A DNA stretch of 35,906 nt, taken from positions 1-35,906 of the forward strand of contig CALCXM010000141.1 in the NCBI GenBank assembly GCA_937905825.1. The letters run 5' to 3'. The notes beneath the pieces are model-generated. The model ran no database searches. It was not told where the DNA came from and saw nothing but the letters and a program-made list of their open reading frames with translations. Below, in pieces: positions 15,403-24,751 of this stretch. The position numbers and the translations under genes were made by a program. This DNA comes from an uncultured bacterium. Lineage in GTDB: Bacteria > Planctomycetota > UBA1135 > GCA-002686595. Numbering within the stretch: position 1 is the stretch's first letter; each line of letters begins with the position of its first letter.

Positions 15403-16821
15403 ATGACTACCCGCACTGAAAGCGACTCGATGGGCCCCATCGAAGTGCCCTCGGGCGCGCTCTACGGCGCCCAAACCCAACGCTCAAGAGAGAACTTCAA
15501 GATCGGAGGGCAAACGTTTACGCGCCCGATGATTCGCGCTTTGGGCGTGGTCAAGAAGTGCGCAGCATTGGCCAATGTGGACCTCGGCGAACTGGATGCC
15601 TTGAGCGCCGAAGAGCAGAAGGCCCTCGTGAGCGCCGCGGACGAAGTCATTTCAGGAGAGCTGGACAGCCACTTCCCGCTCGTGGTTTGGCAAACGGGTT
15701 CCGGAACCCAGTCCAACATGAACGCCAACGAAGTGATCTCCAACCGAGCGATTCAAATCCTCGGGGGGGAGCTGGGCAGCAAGAAGCCCGTTCACCCCAA
15801 CGATCATGTGAACCGCGCCCAGTCTTCGAACGACACGTTTCCGACGGCCATGCACATCGCCGCCGCCGAGGAAACCGTCAACCGCATGTTGCCGGCTCTG
15901 AGCGCCCTTGCAAAATCTCTCGAAGCCAAGGGCGAAGCTTGGAAGGAGACGGTCAAGATCGGCCGCACCCACTTGCAGGACGCGACCCCCTTGACCGTCG
16001 GTCAAGAGTTCTCGGGCTACGTGCAACAACTGCGTGACGCCCGGCGTGCGATCAAAAGTGCCTTGCCCGCGATCTTCGAGTTGGCCCAGGGCGGAACCGC
16101 CGTGGGCACCGGACTCAACACGGACCCGCGCTTCGCCGACATGGTGGCGCACAAGATCGCGGAGGAAACTGGCCTGGCCTTCGTCTCCGCACCGAACAAG
16201 TTTTCGGCACTCGCTGGCCACGACGCTTTGGTCTTCTTGCACGGGACCTTCAAGGTCGCGGCCTGCGCTCTGATGAAAATTGCCAACGACATCCGTTGGT
16301 TGGGATCGGGACCCCGTTGTGGTCTCGGCGAGTTGAAGCTGCCCGCCAATGAGCCGGGTTCTTCGATCATGCCCGGCAAGGTCAATCCGACCCAATGCGA
16401 GGCGCTCACCATGGTCTGCGCGCAGGTCATGGGCAACGACGTTACGGTCGGCTTCGCGGGCAGCCAGGGCAACTTCGAGTTGAACGTCTTCAAGCCGGTG
16501 ATGATTCACAACGTGCTCGAATCCACGCGCTTGATCGCGGACGCCTGCGACTCCTTCCGCGAGAACTGCATCGACGGGCTCGAGCTGGACGCCGGCCGTG
16601 TCGACAGCTTGATGCGCGAATCGTTGATGCTGGTGACGGCTCTCAACCGCCACATCGGCTACGACAATGCCGCCAACATCGCGAAGCACGCGTACGTAGA
16701 GAACATCACGCTGCGCGAAGCCGTGGTTTCCAAAGGGTTGATGACTGGCGAAGAATTCGATGCCGCAGTGATCCCCGGAGACATGGTGGGCCCGCGCGAG
16801 GCGGCCAGCCCGTCCTCCTAA
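15403..16821 (+). CDS. fumC: Class II fumarate hydratase
   Basis: A 472-residue protein, about the usual length for class II enzymes. The superfamily signature [11 protein letters not shown] is at 319-329 on the flexible active-site loop (catalytic serine S320). The substrate-binding segments are [13 protein letters not shown] (98-110), [11 protein letters not shown] (141-151) and [16 protein letters not shown] (187-202), with catalytic H190. It catalyses reversible hydration of fumarate to malate in the TCA cycle as a cytoplasmic homotetramer without an iron-sulfur cluster. AAGGA lies shortly before the ATG. The following MORN lipoprotein gene starts 32 nt after its stop, so the TCA enzyme may share a transcript with envelope genes. 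Confidence 0.97.
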   Translation: MTTRTESDSMGPIEVPSGALYGAQTQRSRENFKIGGQTFTRPMIRALGVVKKCAALANVDLGELDALSAEEQKALVSAADEVISGELDSHFPLVVWQTGSGTQSNMNANEVISNRAIQILGGELGSKKPVHPNDHVNRAQSSNDTFPTAMHIAAAEETVNRMLPALSALAKSLEAKGEAWKETVKIGRTHLQDATPLTVGQEFSGYVQQLRDARRAIKSALPAIFELAQGGTAVGTGLNTDPRFADMVAHKIAEETGLAFVSAPNKFSALAGHDALVFLHGTFKVAACALMKIANDIRWLGSGPRCGLGELKLPANEPGSSIMPGKVNPTQCEALTMVCAQVMGNDVTVGFAGSQGNFELNVFKPVMIHNVLESTRLIADACDSFRENCIDGLELDAGRVDSLMRESLMLVTALNRHIGYDNAANIAKHAYVENITLREAVVSKGLMTGEEFDAAVIPGDMVGPREAASPSS

Positions 16822-16853
16822 TCGGCTCTTCCCGGGCCCTCTCCAGACGCTTG

Positions 16854-18254
16854 ATGACCACACGACTCGCGGCCTCCGGGCTGACAACGATCCTATGCTT
16901 CGGCTTCACCGCACTCCTTCCCGGGTGCGGTGAACCCCAGGATGCCGAACCGGACGCAAGCGCCCGACCCGTGATTGAAGTGCCCCCTTCCGAGGGCGCT
17001 GAGGTCCTCGACAACGCGGATCCAGCCTTGTCTCCCATGGGGAGCCTGCCTGGCACGGACTTTGGCATGGAGTCCGCTTCGGCCGCTTCCCCGCAGGCGC
17101 CTGCACTGGATCCCGACTACAAGCCATCGGCCCACGACGACGTGCCCATGGCTCCGGATCCCACTCAGGTTCCCGAGTTGGCGGACGCTGTCTGGAAGGT
17201 GTTTCTGGCCTCTTCAACGGGGAGCCCAGATCCTTCCCTCGAACGCCTGAGCGCCCTGTCCACCTACGATGGCGTGCCGGTCGAGTTCTACGAGGAGTCA
17301 TGGCCGGACGGCGATCTGCGCCTGCAAGGACACCGCACCCTAGGCACGGACGGATCGTCCCCGACCCTGCACGGACCGGAGTGGCGTTGGTACGACAATG
17401 GCCAGGTTCAGTTGCGCCGCAACTACAAGGGGGGGCAATCCAATGGCCGCTTCGATGAGTGGCATGAGTCGGGCTTCAAGAAGAGCGAAGGCCACTTCGT
17501 CAACGATCAACTCAGCGGCGATTGGAGTCGTTGGCACTCGATGGGTTCCCTCTGGAAGGTCCAACACTGGCTCAACGGGCTGGACCACGGCAAACAGTGG
17601 GTCTTCTTCGACTCGGGGGCGGTGAGCCAACTCGTCGAGTGGGATCAAGGCAAGAAGTCCGGCGCCGACCACAACTGGAACAAGCGCGGCTTTCCGATCG
17701 AAGACTCCCAGTGGAAAAATGGCAAGCGCCACGGCCATCACCTGCAGTGGCATGGTCGCGAGAAGCGCGCTGTCGAAAAACACTTCGTCGATGGCAAGGC
17801 GCAGGGACCCTGGCTGGAATGGTGGCCTGACGGCACGGAACGCTTGAGCGGCCAAATGGAAAACGGCAAGCGTACGGGCGAGTGGCTGGTTTGGAGCGAC
17901 GCGGGCGTTCTGATCACCCGCGAGAATTATTTGGAAGGCGAGTTCCACGGCGCGCGCAAGGCTTGGAGCAACGAGGGCATCCTGATCTTCGAAGGCAGCT
18001 TCGAGGGCGGCCAGCCCGTTCAAGTTCAGAAAAGCTACTTCGCCGGCGGTGGACCGAAGACTTCACAGACCTACTCCACGCCTGGGATCCAAAGTGGTCC
18101 CATGATGGCCTGGCACCCGAACGGAAAGAAGGCCAGCGAAGGGGAGATGCTCGATGGCAAGCGTCAGGGCAAGTGGTCCCTGTGGGATGAGAGCGGCAAG
18201 TACTTGAAGGCCTGGAGCGGGACCTACGAGGCGGGCGAACGGGTCGGCGACTGA
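16854..18254 (+). CDS. MORN/YwqK-type repeat lipoprotein
   Basis: A 466-residue protein from the ATG at 16854. The same frame is open far back into fumC, which is chance. The lipoprotein signal ends in LLPGC (C25). A Pro/Asp/Ala-rich low-complexity stretch follows (26-115). From about 150 to the end, units of roughly 23 residues repeat with patterns such as WRWYDNGQVQLRRNYKGGQ, WPDGTERLSGQMENGKRTGEW and WHPNGKKASEGEMLDGKRQG. These are toxin-antitoxin YwqK/MORN_2-type repeats. Automated annotation often labels them antitoxin, which does not fit an exported lipoprotein; a structural or binding surface role is more likely. The JAMM peptidase gene begins 21 nt later. Confidence 0.87.
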   Translation: MTTRLAASGLTTILCFGFTALLPGCGEPQDAEPDASARPVIEVPPSEGAEVLDNADPALSPMGSLPGTDFGMESASAASPQAPALDPDYKPSAHDDVPMAPDPTQVPELADAVWKVFLASSTGSPDPSLERLSALSTYDGVPVEFYEESWPDGDLRLQGHRTLGTDGSSPTLHGPEWRWYDNGQVQLRRNYKGGQSNGRFDEWHESGFKKSEGHFVNDQLSGDWSRWHSMGSLWKVQHWLNGLDHGKQWVFFDSGAVSQLVEWDQGKKSGADHNWNKRGFPIEDSQWKNGKRHGHHLQWHGREKRAVEKHFVDGKAQGPWLEWWPDGTERLSGQMENGKRTGEWLVWSDAGVLITRENYLEGEFHGARKAWSNEGILIFEGSFEGGQPVQVQKSYFAGGGPKTSQTYSTPGIQSGPMMAWHPNGKKASEGEMLDGKRQGKWSLWDESGKYLKAWSGTYEAGERVGD

Positions 18255-18275
18255 GCAGGCGCGAGCACCGCACGG

Positions 18276-18860
18276 ATGAAGCGCAAGACCGTCCGCCCAC
18301 CGTCCGAGGGAGCCGAGCAGTCCGAGCGGGCCTCGACCGCGGCACGGCTGCTGCTTCCCATGGGTTGCCGGGCAGAGCTGGTGCGCGACAGCTTGGCGGC
18401 TTGGCCCCGGGAAGCCTGCGGACTGCTGCTCGGTTTTGAGGGAGCCACTGAGCGTCAGGTGACCGAGGTCGTGCCCAGCGCGAACCTGCACCAAGGAACA
18501 GCTGGCCGGGAGCGCTTCCGACTGGATCCCGGCGCCTGGCGGCGAGCGGAACGCCGGGCCGCCGAACGGGGCGAAGTGGTCCTCTGCACCTGGCACTCTC
18601 ATCCGCGTGGGACGCGCAGACCCTCGCTTCGGGACTGGGACGGTGACCCAGGCTTTGGCTGGCACGTGCTGGTGGCCCTGCCTGTCGTCGGGCCGCCTTC
18701 ACTCTGGGCCTGGCGCCAAGTCGAAGGCCGGGCTCAGGGGGTTCCAATTCACGGGGCCCCGGTGTTCGTGAGGGAATTCCCCGCGCTCCCCGATTCTCAC
18801 TCCCGAGGTGGCGGCGTCGATGCCGAAGCTTTGGGAACGCAGATTCCCACGCGGGGCTAA
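18276..18860 (+). CDS. JAMM/MPN-family (M67) zinc metallopeptidase
   Basis: A 194-residue protein. The JAMM site is complete: E46 (PREACGLLLG), H107 and H109 (CTWHSHPRG), S117 and D120 (SLRDWDGD). The N-terminal 24 residues are charged with no signal peptide, so it is predicted cytoplasmic. Bacterial members release ubiquitin-fold proteins such as ThiS/MoaD-like sulfur carriers from conjugates or precursors. No sulfur-carrier protein or E1-like ThiF/MoeB gene is nearby. It lies between two exported MORN-repeat genes on the same strand, with short gaps (21 and 58 nt), so cotranscription is likely. The C-terminal 40 residues are Pro/Gly-rich and probably disordered. Confidence 0.9.
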   Translation: MKRKTVRPPSEGAEQSERASTAARLLLPMGCRAELVRDSLAAWPREACGLLLGFEGATERQVTEVVPSANLHQGTAGRERFRLDPGAWRRAERRAAERGEVVLCTWHSHPRGTRRPSLRDWDGDPGFGWHVLVALPVVGPPSLWAWRQVEGRAQGVPIHGAPVFVREFPALPDSHSRGGGVDAEALGTQIPTRG

Positions 18861-18918
18861 CAGCAGGCCCCGGTTTCCGTAGGATGGGCGTCCTTCAACC
18901 CCAACGCATTGCTTCCTC

Positions 18919-19992
18919 ATGTTGATGTCTCTGGCTTTGGCTGCCCTTTGCAGTCCTCCAATCACCCTTCCCGCCATGCCGCCGGCCTGCGCCACCCCAG
19001 CGCCGCCGACGGAAGCCACAGCACTCGCTCAAGAGCCCCAGGACGCTTCCAACGGCAACCCGGACGGGCCTGAAGGCATCCCGGATGGTCCCGGTGAGCC
19101 GGTGGTCATTCTGCACGAGAACGGCACCAAGGCCCGTGAAGGTCGCGTCCACAAGGGCCGCCGCAGCGGGCTCTGGCGTGGTTGGCACGACAACGGCAAG
19201 CGGGCCTACGAGGGCGAACTCGACAACTACGCCCGGGTGGGTGTCTGGAAGTATTGGACGGTCGAGGGTTCGAAGGAGTCCACCGGCAGCTGGGACAATG
19301 CAAAACAGAGCGGGCTCTGGACCACTTGGTACCCGTCCTCCGATCAGGTCATGGAACGCGGAACCTACCAACGTGGGGAGCGCCACGGGGATTGGGAAGC
19401 CTACTTCGAGAACGGCTATCAGCGTTCCGTCGGCGCCTACTCCCTTGGCCAGCGTAGCGGTCCTTGGGTCTCCTACGATGTGGACGGCAACAAGCTCGCG
19501 GAAGGCAGCTACCGTGCCGGCAAAGAAATCGGCAACTGGGTGCGCTACCACCCGAATGGGCAGAAGTACTTCGAGGGCTCGTTCAACTGGGGCAAGGAGA
19601 ACGGCGAATGGCGCTACTGGCACGAGAACGGACAGCAAGAAGGCCTCGGCGCCTACGTGGGCGGGGACCCGATCGGCTCCTGGGCTGGTTGGTTTGATAA
19701 CGGCCAGCAGAAGTACGAGTGCTCCTACGTCAACGGCAAGAAACACGGGCGCTACGTGGAGTGGTACAAGTCGGGCCAGAAGAAGGTCGACACGAGCGTG
19801 GTCAATGGCAAGTACGACGGAGAGGTGACCTTCTGGTTGCAGGACGGCAGCGTGAACACCGAGACCTCGGGCAACTACATCAATGGCCGCTTGAACGGCA
19901 AGGCCCCTCAGAAACGCAAGGGCAAGAAGAGCGGGGCGAAGAAAGCCACCGATGACGGCAACTCCACCGATGGCGAAAACCCGAAGCGCTGA
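18919..19992 (+). CDS. Exported MORN/YwqK-type repeat protein
   Basis: A 357-residue protein. An N-terminal hydrophobic signal-like segment (MLMSLALAALCSPPITLPAM) is followed by a Pro/Gly/Asp-rich linker to about residue 55. About eleven tandem units of 23 residues come next, of the form W-x-x-W-x-x-x-G-x-x-x-x-x-G-x-Y-x-x-G-x-x-x-G, for example WHDNGKRAYEGELDNYARVG and YHPNGQKYFEGSFNWGKENG. The C-terminus is very basic (KAPQKRKGKKSGAKK) and ends in a Ser/Asp/Asn tail. It is paralogous in architecture to the lipoprotein at 16854, but lacks the lipobox Cys in a good context and carries the basic tail. The molecular partner is unknown. Confidence 0.86.
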   Translation: MLMSLALAALCSPPITLPAMPPACATPAPPTEATALAQEPQDASNGNPDGPEGIPDGPGEPVVILHENGTKAREGRVHKGRRSGLWRGWHDNGKRAYEGELDNYARVGVWKYWTVEGSKESTGSWDNAKQSGLWTTWYPSSDQVMERGTYQRGERHGDWEAYFENGYQRSVGAYSLGQRSGPWVSYDVDGNKLAEGSYRAGKEIGNWVRYHPNGQKYFEGSFNWGKENGEWRYWHENGQQEGLGAYVGGDPIGSWAGWFDNGQQKYECSYVNGKKHGRYVEWYKSGQKKVDTSVVNGKYDGEVTFWLQDGSVNTETSGNYINGRLNGKAPQKRKGKKSGAKKATDDGNSTDGENPKR

Positions 19993-20008
19993 GATCAATC
20001 CACTTCCG

Positions 20009-21094
20009 ATGAATTCAATGAAAACGCTCACACTTACGATCTTGCCCTTGGTTCTCTCCTTGGGTTCCACTCCGCTCTACGCGGGCGACACCGGCTCCCA
20101 CGAGTTGGCGAGCAGCCCTGAAGTGGGGGTTCGCTTGCGACGCGAGATCAGCACCCACTACGTCCTCGTGGCCGAGACCATGCGCACGGTGGTGGACGGG
20201 GAGGAATCCCTCTCGCAAAGGCTCTTCGACATCGACTGCACTCAAAACCTGACCGTGGTGGATGAGGTGCTCGAAAAAGAAGGCGCCACGCCCACGCGCT
20301 TTCGCCGCGATTATTTAAAGGCCGACTTCGAGGTGGACTCGAAGCGCTCACTCGGAGGCTCGCAGAGCAAGGACCGGCACTTCCAGGGCAAGGGCTCGGT
20401 GCAAGGCAAGGGCGTGGTGTTCACTTGGCTCCCCGAAGAGAAGGAGTTCGGTCGCTACTACGACAAAACCGAGGGCATCGAAGAGGTGCTGCCGGGCTTG
20501 ACGCCGGACTTGACGATCGGGTCCATCGTGCCCGCTGGCAAGGTGGAACCCGGTGCCACCTGGGACCTGGCTCCGCACGTGCTGCTGGACCTCTTCGCCA
20601 ATGGCGGCGACACGGACTTCGGCTTGAAGGGTCAAGTGGGCCACACCATGTTGCGCACCATGCGCATGGGCCTCGGCCTGAACATCGAACAGGTGTTTGG
20701 CGGCAAGGAAGAAGGAACGGTCAAGGCCTTCCTGATGGGTACCGAATTGCTCGACGGCCGTGAGTTGGCGCTGATCCAGTTGACCTTCGACGTGAAGTTG
20801 GAGCACGACATCCCTGAGCGTGCCCAATCGGGAATGTCGATTCAGGAACTCTCCACCGGTTTCTTGGTGAAGTCGAACGTGGTCCACATGGAACTGTCCG
20901 GTTCAGGAACCTTGCGCTGGGACATCGCCGGCGGCTACCTGCACGACACCAAGGAATTGCGCGCTTCCGAGCGCGTGGGAACCACCTTGGTCCAGACTCG
21001 CCAGAAGTCCGATGGTGAGGAAGAGTCCATGATCCAGCAGCTGGTGATGGTTGGAACGATGAGCCACAGCATCCGTTGCACGCCGGTCGAGTAG
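20009..21094 (+). CDS. Secreted protein of unknown function
   Basis: A 361-residue protein. The signal peptide is MNSMKTLTLTILPLVLSLGS, probably cleaved after LYA. The start could equally be the second ATG at 20018; an earlier frame extension overlaps the previous gene and is not signal-like. The mature part is rich in beta-prone stretches and charged residues, with no cysteine pair pattern, lipobox, membrane helix or catalytic motif I recognise. A segment near the middle (VLPGLTPDLTIGSIVPAGKV) and the later EHDIPERAQSGMSIQELSTG look structured. It resembles uncharacterised planctomycete secreted proteins with duplicated beta domains, but I cannot name a family. It begins 16 nt after the MORN gene and ends before a hairpin. 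Confidence 0.8.
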   Translation: MNSMKTLTLTILPLVLSLGSTPLYAGDTGSHELASSPEVGVRLRREISTHYVLVAETMRTVVDGEESLSQRLFDIDCTQNLTVVDEVLEKEGATPTRFRRDYLKADFEVDSKRSLGGSQSKDRHFQGKGSVQGKGVVFTWLPEEKEFGRYYDKTEGIEEVLPGLTPDLTIGSIVPAGKVEPGATWDLAPHVLLDLFANGGDTDFGLKGQVGHTMLRTMRMGLGLNIEQVFGGKEEGTVKAFLMGTELLDGRELALIQLTFDVKLEHDIPERAQSGMSIQELSTGFLVKSNVVHMELSGSGTLRWDIAGGYLHDTKELRASERVGTTLVQTRQKSDGEEESMIQQLVMVGTMSHSIRCTPVE

Positions 21095-21146
21095 AGCGTC
21101 TCGCAAGCGGGCACGTTCTGCGCCATCCAGGCGGCTGAGCTCAAAC

Positions 21147-21177
21147 AGGCGGCAGCGCGGCGTTCGCGTTGCCGCCT
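21147..21177 (+). terminator. Long hairpin after the secreted-protein gene
   Basis: AGGCGGCAGCGC and GCGTTGCCGCCT pair over 12 positions (one G-U) around a 7-nt loop, 52 nt after the stop codon. The downstream sequence (GCCTCGTTCTGTCTC) is only moderately T-rich. It lies in the convergent gap with the matrixin gene. Confidence 0.6.
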
Positions 21178-21343
21178 GCCTCGTTCTGTCTCGCCGGTCG
21201 GGTTTGTCTCGTCTGTCGCGCCGCGTGGAATCCGGAAGGATGTTGGCTTCCACTTGTTCCGCAGCCTTGCCGCCAATGGGCCGGGTGGTCTTCTTCGACT
21301 CCTGAAGTTCCTTCTAAGGTCCAGCCAGCTTGAGCGACTGCGA

Positions 21344-22702
21344 TCAGGGGCAGAAGGTGACCTGTAGCGCGCCGCTCAGGCCCACGCCCATGGGGGCGGC
21401 CACGTCCTTGTACCAGAGCTGATAGTAGCGGGTTTGACCGATCATGGTGGGGGTCACCGGCACGGAAAAGTAGATGTCGCCGAAGACGCCGAAGGTGCTC
21501 GAAGCTGCCCGTTGCAAGCGGCCGCCCGCGTAGAGCGTGCCGCCGAAGAAGGGCGTACTCGCCTGTTGCGTTCCATAGAACAGAATCGCCGGTGCGTTGC
21601 CTACGCCGCCGAAGGTCACGTCTAGGTTGAAGTTGTTCAAGCTGGCGCTGGGAAAGCCGGAGGGAACCAAGTCCGCCGTCAGGCCCAGGGAGTTGACCAT
21701 CGCGCTGCCATAGGAAAGGACTCCAGGGCAGTCTCCAAGCAGCGGGTCGAAGGGGTACGAGTTGGAGAGCTTGTCTCCGGTGTCCCCGGGAATTCGCAGC
21801 ATGAGATCCCCGTGCCCGGCGTTGGCGGGCAAGCTCGCGTTGATCACGGTGCCGCCCTGGGTCGAGCCGACGCCCGTGAGCTTGACCGGAGTCCCGTCCC
21901 CCAAACCTGCGGCGTGCGTGAACCAGAGCTCGTTGCTCGAGGCGTCGAAGTGATCTCCAAAGATCGTGAGCTGGATGCCGTTCAGGACGTAGCTCTCGAT
22001 GTGTGGTTTGCTGGGGGACTTCACCCCGTAGAGCGCTTGGATGCCTGCGATGTCGTCGGAGTGCAGGGTGCGCCGCTGGTAGAAGTTGGTCCCCGAGCCG
22101 GGGAACATTACCGTCTCCAAGGCCACGGTGCTGTGGTCGAGACCCAAAGCGTGCCCGTACTCGTGGGTAGCGACTCCTTGCAAGTCTTTGTGGTCGTTGC
22201 CCAAGTTGGGGGGGGCGCCGGGGCCGTCGTGCCAAACGGTCGGAGCGCGGTAGAAGCGAATGCGCCAGCCGTCGGAAATGGGCAACTCGGTGAAGGCCAG
22301 AACGCCGGCGCTCTGGCCGCTGATCTCGGAGAAGACGTTGTCGTTTGTGCCGCCAGGGTCGGGGGCTTCCCCTTGGAAGATCGAGTCGAAGTTGGCCCCG
22401 CCGGAGCCCAGGCCTCCCGGTTGGCTGATGTCGCCGCTGCCATCCTTGCGCGGCTCGCTGCCCCATTCCGAGACCGCTGCCCATATGGAACGCACGGCCC
22501 CCGTGGCTCCGGGGAACTGGGGATCCACCAACTGATTGTCGTTGGCTTCGACGTCGGTGAAGTTGTTGAAGACCCGGAAATCGCGCTGGGTCAGGTCGAG
22601 GCTTCCGCCGAGGAAATTGTAGGCTTGGCTGGCCCCGGGCAGGACGAGCAGAGCGGCGCCCGCGAGGGCGGCGCAGGGCAGGAAGAGCGAGCTGAGTTTC
22701 AT
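21344..22702 (-). CDS. Secreted matrixin-type (M10) metalloprotease with an IPT/TIG-like domain
   Basis: A 452-residue protein from the ATG at 22702. The signal peptide is MKLSSLFLPCAALAGAALLV, with cleavage likely after SQA. The extended zinc motif ATHEYGHALGLDHS gives H180, E181, H184 and H190. The Met-turn is ETVMFPG (M199). The catalytic domain is preceded by an Asn/Asp/Gly-rich stretch without an obvious cysteine-switch prodomain. After it, about residues 228-310 resemble an IPT/TIG immunoglobulin-like fold (YVLNGIQLTIFGDHFDASSN). A beta-rich C-terminal region follows. It should act outside the cell on protein substrates. The frame is open 39 codons further upstream but those residues spoil the signal peptide. 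It is divergent from htpG. Confidence 0.9.
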   Translation of the reverse strand: MKLSSLFLPCAALAGAALLVLPGASQAYNFLGGSLDLTQRDFRVFNNFTDVEANDNQLVDPQFPGATGAVRSIWAAVSEWGSEPRKDGSGDISQPGGLGSGGANFDSIFQGEAPDPGGTNDNVFSEISGQSAGVLAFTELPISDGWRIRFYRAPTVWHDGPGAPPNLGNDHKDLQGVATHEYGHALGLDHSTVALETVMFPGSGTNFYQRRTLHSDDIAGIQALYGVKSPSKPHIESYVLNGIQLTIFGDHFDASSNELWFTHAAGLGDGTPVKLTGVGSTQGGTVINASLPANAGHGDLMLRIPGDTGDKLSNSYPFDPLLGDCPGVLSYGSAMVNSLGLTADLVPSGFPSASLNNFNLDVTFGGVGNAPAILFYGTQQASTPFFGGTLYAGGRLQRAASSTFGVFGDIYFSVPVTPTMIGQTRYYQLWYKDVAAPMGVGLSGALQVTFCP

Positions 22703-22819
22703 AGGCGCGGTGCGGCGGATAGAGGGTCCAGGAGCCCCTGCGGGGGGGATCCATTGAAATCTACCCGCATTTCCGGGTCGAGGTACCGGATTTAGAATTT
22801 GGGCCCGGTTGCGGGGCAA

Positions 22820-22850
22820 ACAAGCCGCTGTTTGGCGGACCAGGGCTTGT
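22820..22850 (+). promoter_or_regulatory. Inverted repeat in the htpG leader
   Basis: ACAAGCC (22820-22826) and GGCTTGT (22844-22850) are perfectly complementary, with a nested CCGC/GCGG pair inside. The structure lies 32 nt upstream of the htpG ATG. It is not a CIRCE element and I see no sigma-32-like promoter. A weak TAGAAT at 22793-22798 would place the hairpin inside the transcript. It could be an operator or a leader RNA structure. Confidence 0.4.
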
Positions 22851-22882
22851 CAGGGACCCCCTGCGCCGGGAGAATTCCCGCC

Positions 22883-24742
22883 ATGACTGCTGCACCTGAA
22901 ACAAAACCATTCCAAGCCGAGGTCCAGGAACTCCTGGACCTGATGATCCACTCCCTCTACACGCACGAGGAAATCTTCGTGCGCGAGCTGGTTTCCAATG
23001 CCAGCGATGCCCTGGACAAGCTGCGCCACGCCGCTTTGACAGACGCCACGCTCCTGCCGGAGGACGAGGAACTCTGCATCACCCTCGAAGCCGATGAGGA
23101 GGGGCGCACCCTGACGATCGTCGACAACGGCATCGGCATGAGCCACGAGGACCTGGTCAGTAGCCTGGGCACCATCGCGCGTTCCGGCACAAAGAACTTC
23201 CTCAAGGAGCTGAAGGAAAAGGGAGGCGAGAACAACCCCGAACTGATCGGTCAGTTTGGCGTGGGCTTCTACTCGGGCTTCATGGTGGCCAGCAAGATGG
23301 AAGTGGAGACCATGAAAGCCGGCGAGAGCCAGGGCTGGCGCTGGAGCTCCGAAGCCGGTGGCAGCTACACCATCGAAGAAGTCGAAGGCCTCTCCCGTGG
23401 GACGCGCATCGTCTTGCACCTGAAGGATCTGGACGAGGACAGCACGGACTACACGAAGGACTTCAAGCTGCGTGAACTCGTCACGCGCTACTCGGACTTT
23501 GTGGAGTACCCGATTCGCTTGGGCGAGGACACGCTCAACTCCATGAAGCCGATCTGGACGCGCCCCAAGTCCGAGATCAGCGAAGAGGAGCACGGAGAGT
23601 TCTACCGCCACCTGACGAAGGACTTCATGCCGCCCTTGGAAGCCATCCACTTCAAAGCGGAAGGCACCATAGAATACACCGCGCTTCTGTACCTGCCCTC
23701 GGCCAAGCCCATGGACCTCTTTGGTGGCGGCCATCAGGAGCCGAAGTCCAAGGTCTCGCTCTACGTGCGCCGCGTGCAAGTTAGCGAAGAGTGCGAGGAC
23801 CTCTTGCCACCCTGGTTGCGTTTCGTGCGCGGCGTGGTGGAAGCCTCGGACCTGCCGCTCAACGTGTCCCGCGAAATCCTGCAGAGCAACCCGCACGTGC
23901 GCGCGATTCAGAAGCGCCTCACGAAAAAGGTCATCGCCACCTTGGGCACCCTCATGGAAAAGGAACGCGAGAAGTACGAGACCTTCTGGAGTGCCTTCGG
24001 CGCGACCATCAAAGAGGGCATTTGCTCCGGCGGCAACGAGGAAGATCGCCTCGCCAAACTCAGCCTGTTCCACACGGACACGCAGGAAGGTTGGACGACC
24101 CTCGACGCCTATGTGGCCCGTTGCCCCGCCGACCAGGAGAAGATCTTCTACGTCTCGGGTTCCGACCGCGCGACCCTAGCGAAAACTCCGCACTTGGAAG
24201 CCTTCAAGAAGCGCGGTTGGGAGGTGCTCTTTCTCACCGATCCGATCGACGAGTGGCTGGTGGACTCCCTGCCGGAGTACGCAGGCAAGCCCCTAGTGAG
24301 CGTGCACGCCGGAAACGCCCTCGGTGAATCCGAAGACGAAGGCAAGACCAAGAACGAGCAGTACGCGGAAGCGTTCGAGCACCTAGCCGAGCATTTGGGC
24401 GCTGGAGTCAAGGAAGTGCGACTCAGCTCGCGCTTGACCGACAGCCCCGGCGTGCTGGTCTCCGAATCCGGCGGACCTCGCCCGCACATGGAACGCATGA
24501 TGCGCGAGATGCACGGCCAGGACATGCCCACGGCACGCATCCTGGAGATCAACCCGGATCACCCCTTGATCCAACGCTTGCTCTCCATGGACAGTTCAGA
24601 AGGCGGTCGCGCCGCCTTGGACGATTTCGCCGACTTGCTGTACGGCCAAGTGCTGCTGGCGGAGGGCTCGCCCCTTCCGGATCCGTCGCGCTTCTCCAAG
24701 CTACTCAGCGAACTGATGGTGGGCGCTAGCCCCGCTAACTGA
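22883..24742 (+). CDS. htpG: Hsp90-family molecular chaperone HtpG
   Basis: A 619-residue protein, close to the E. coli length of 624. The N-terminal GHKL ATP site is complete: [15 protein letters not shown] (E35 catalytic, N39), DNGIGM (81-86), [12 protein letters not shown] and GQFGVGFYS (123-131). The middle domain has [12 protein letters not shown] and [11 protein letters not shown], with the arginine that contacts ATP gamma-phosphate. The C-terminal dimerisation domain is present and there is no MEEVD tail, as expected in bacteria. It remodels client proteins as an ATP-driven homodimer, with DnaK. The frame runs 28 codons upstream of the chosen ATG, but that extension has no homologous look. 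The reductase gene follows after 9 nt. Confidence 0.97.
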
Positions 24743-24751
24743 TTCGCAAGC

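Noticed and set aside
16395..16853. An upstream extension of the MORN lipoprotein into fumC
   Set aside because: The extra residues are Arg-rich and out of frame with fumC, and they would destroy the lipoprotein signal that begins at 16854.
15652..16887. A 411-codon antisense frame across fumC
   Set aside because: fumC is one of the surest genes in the window; the opposite frame is explained by codon bias.
16854..19992. Calling the MORN-repeat genes antitoxins of a toxin-antitoxin system
   Set aside because: The YwqK label comes from shared repeats. A lipobox in one, a signal segment in the other and no toxin gene beside them argue against it.
22850..24073. A 407-codon antisense frame across htpG
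   Set aside because: It is opposite the conserved ATP site of HtpG and has no family likeness.
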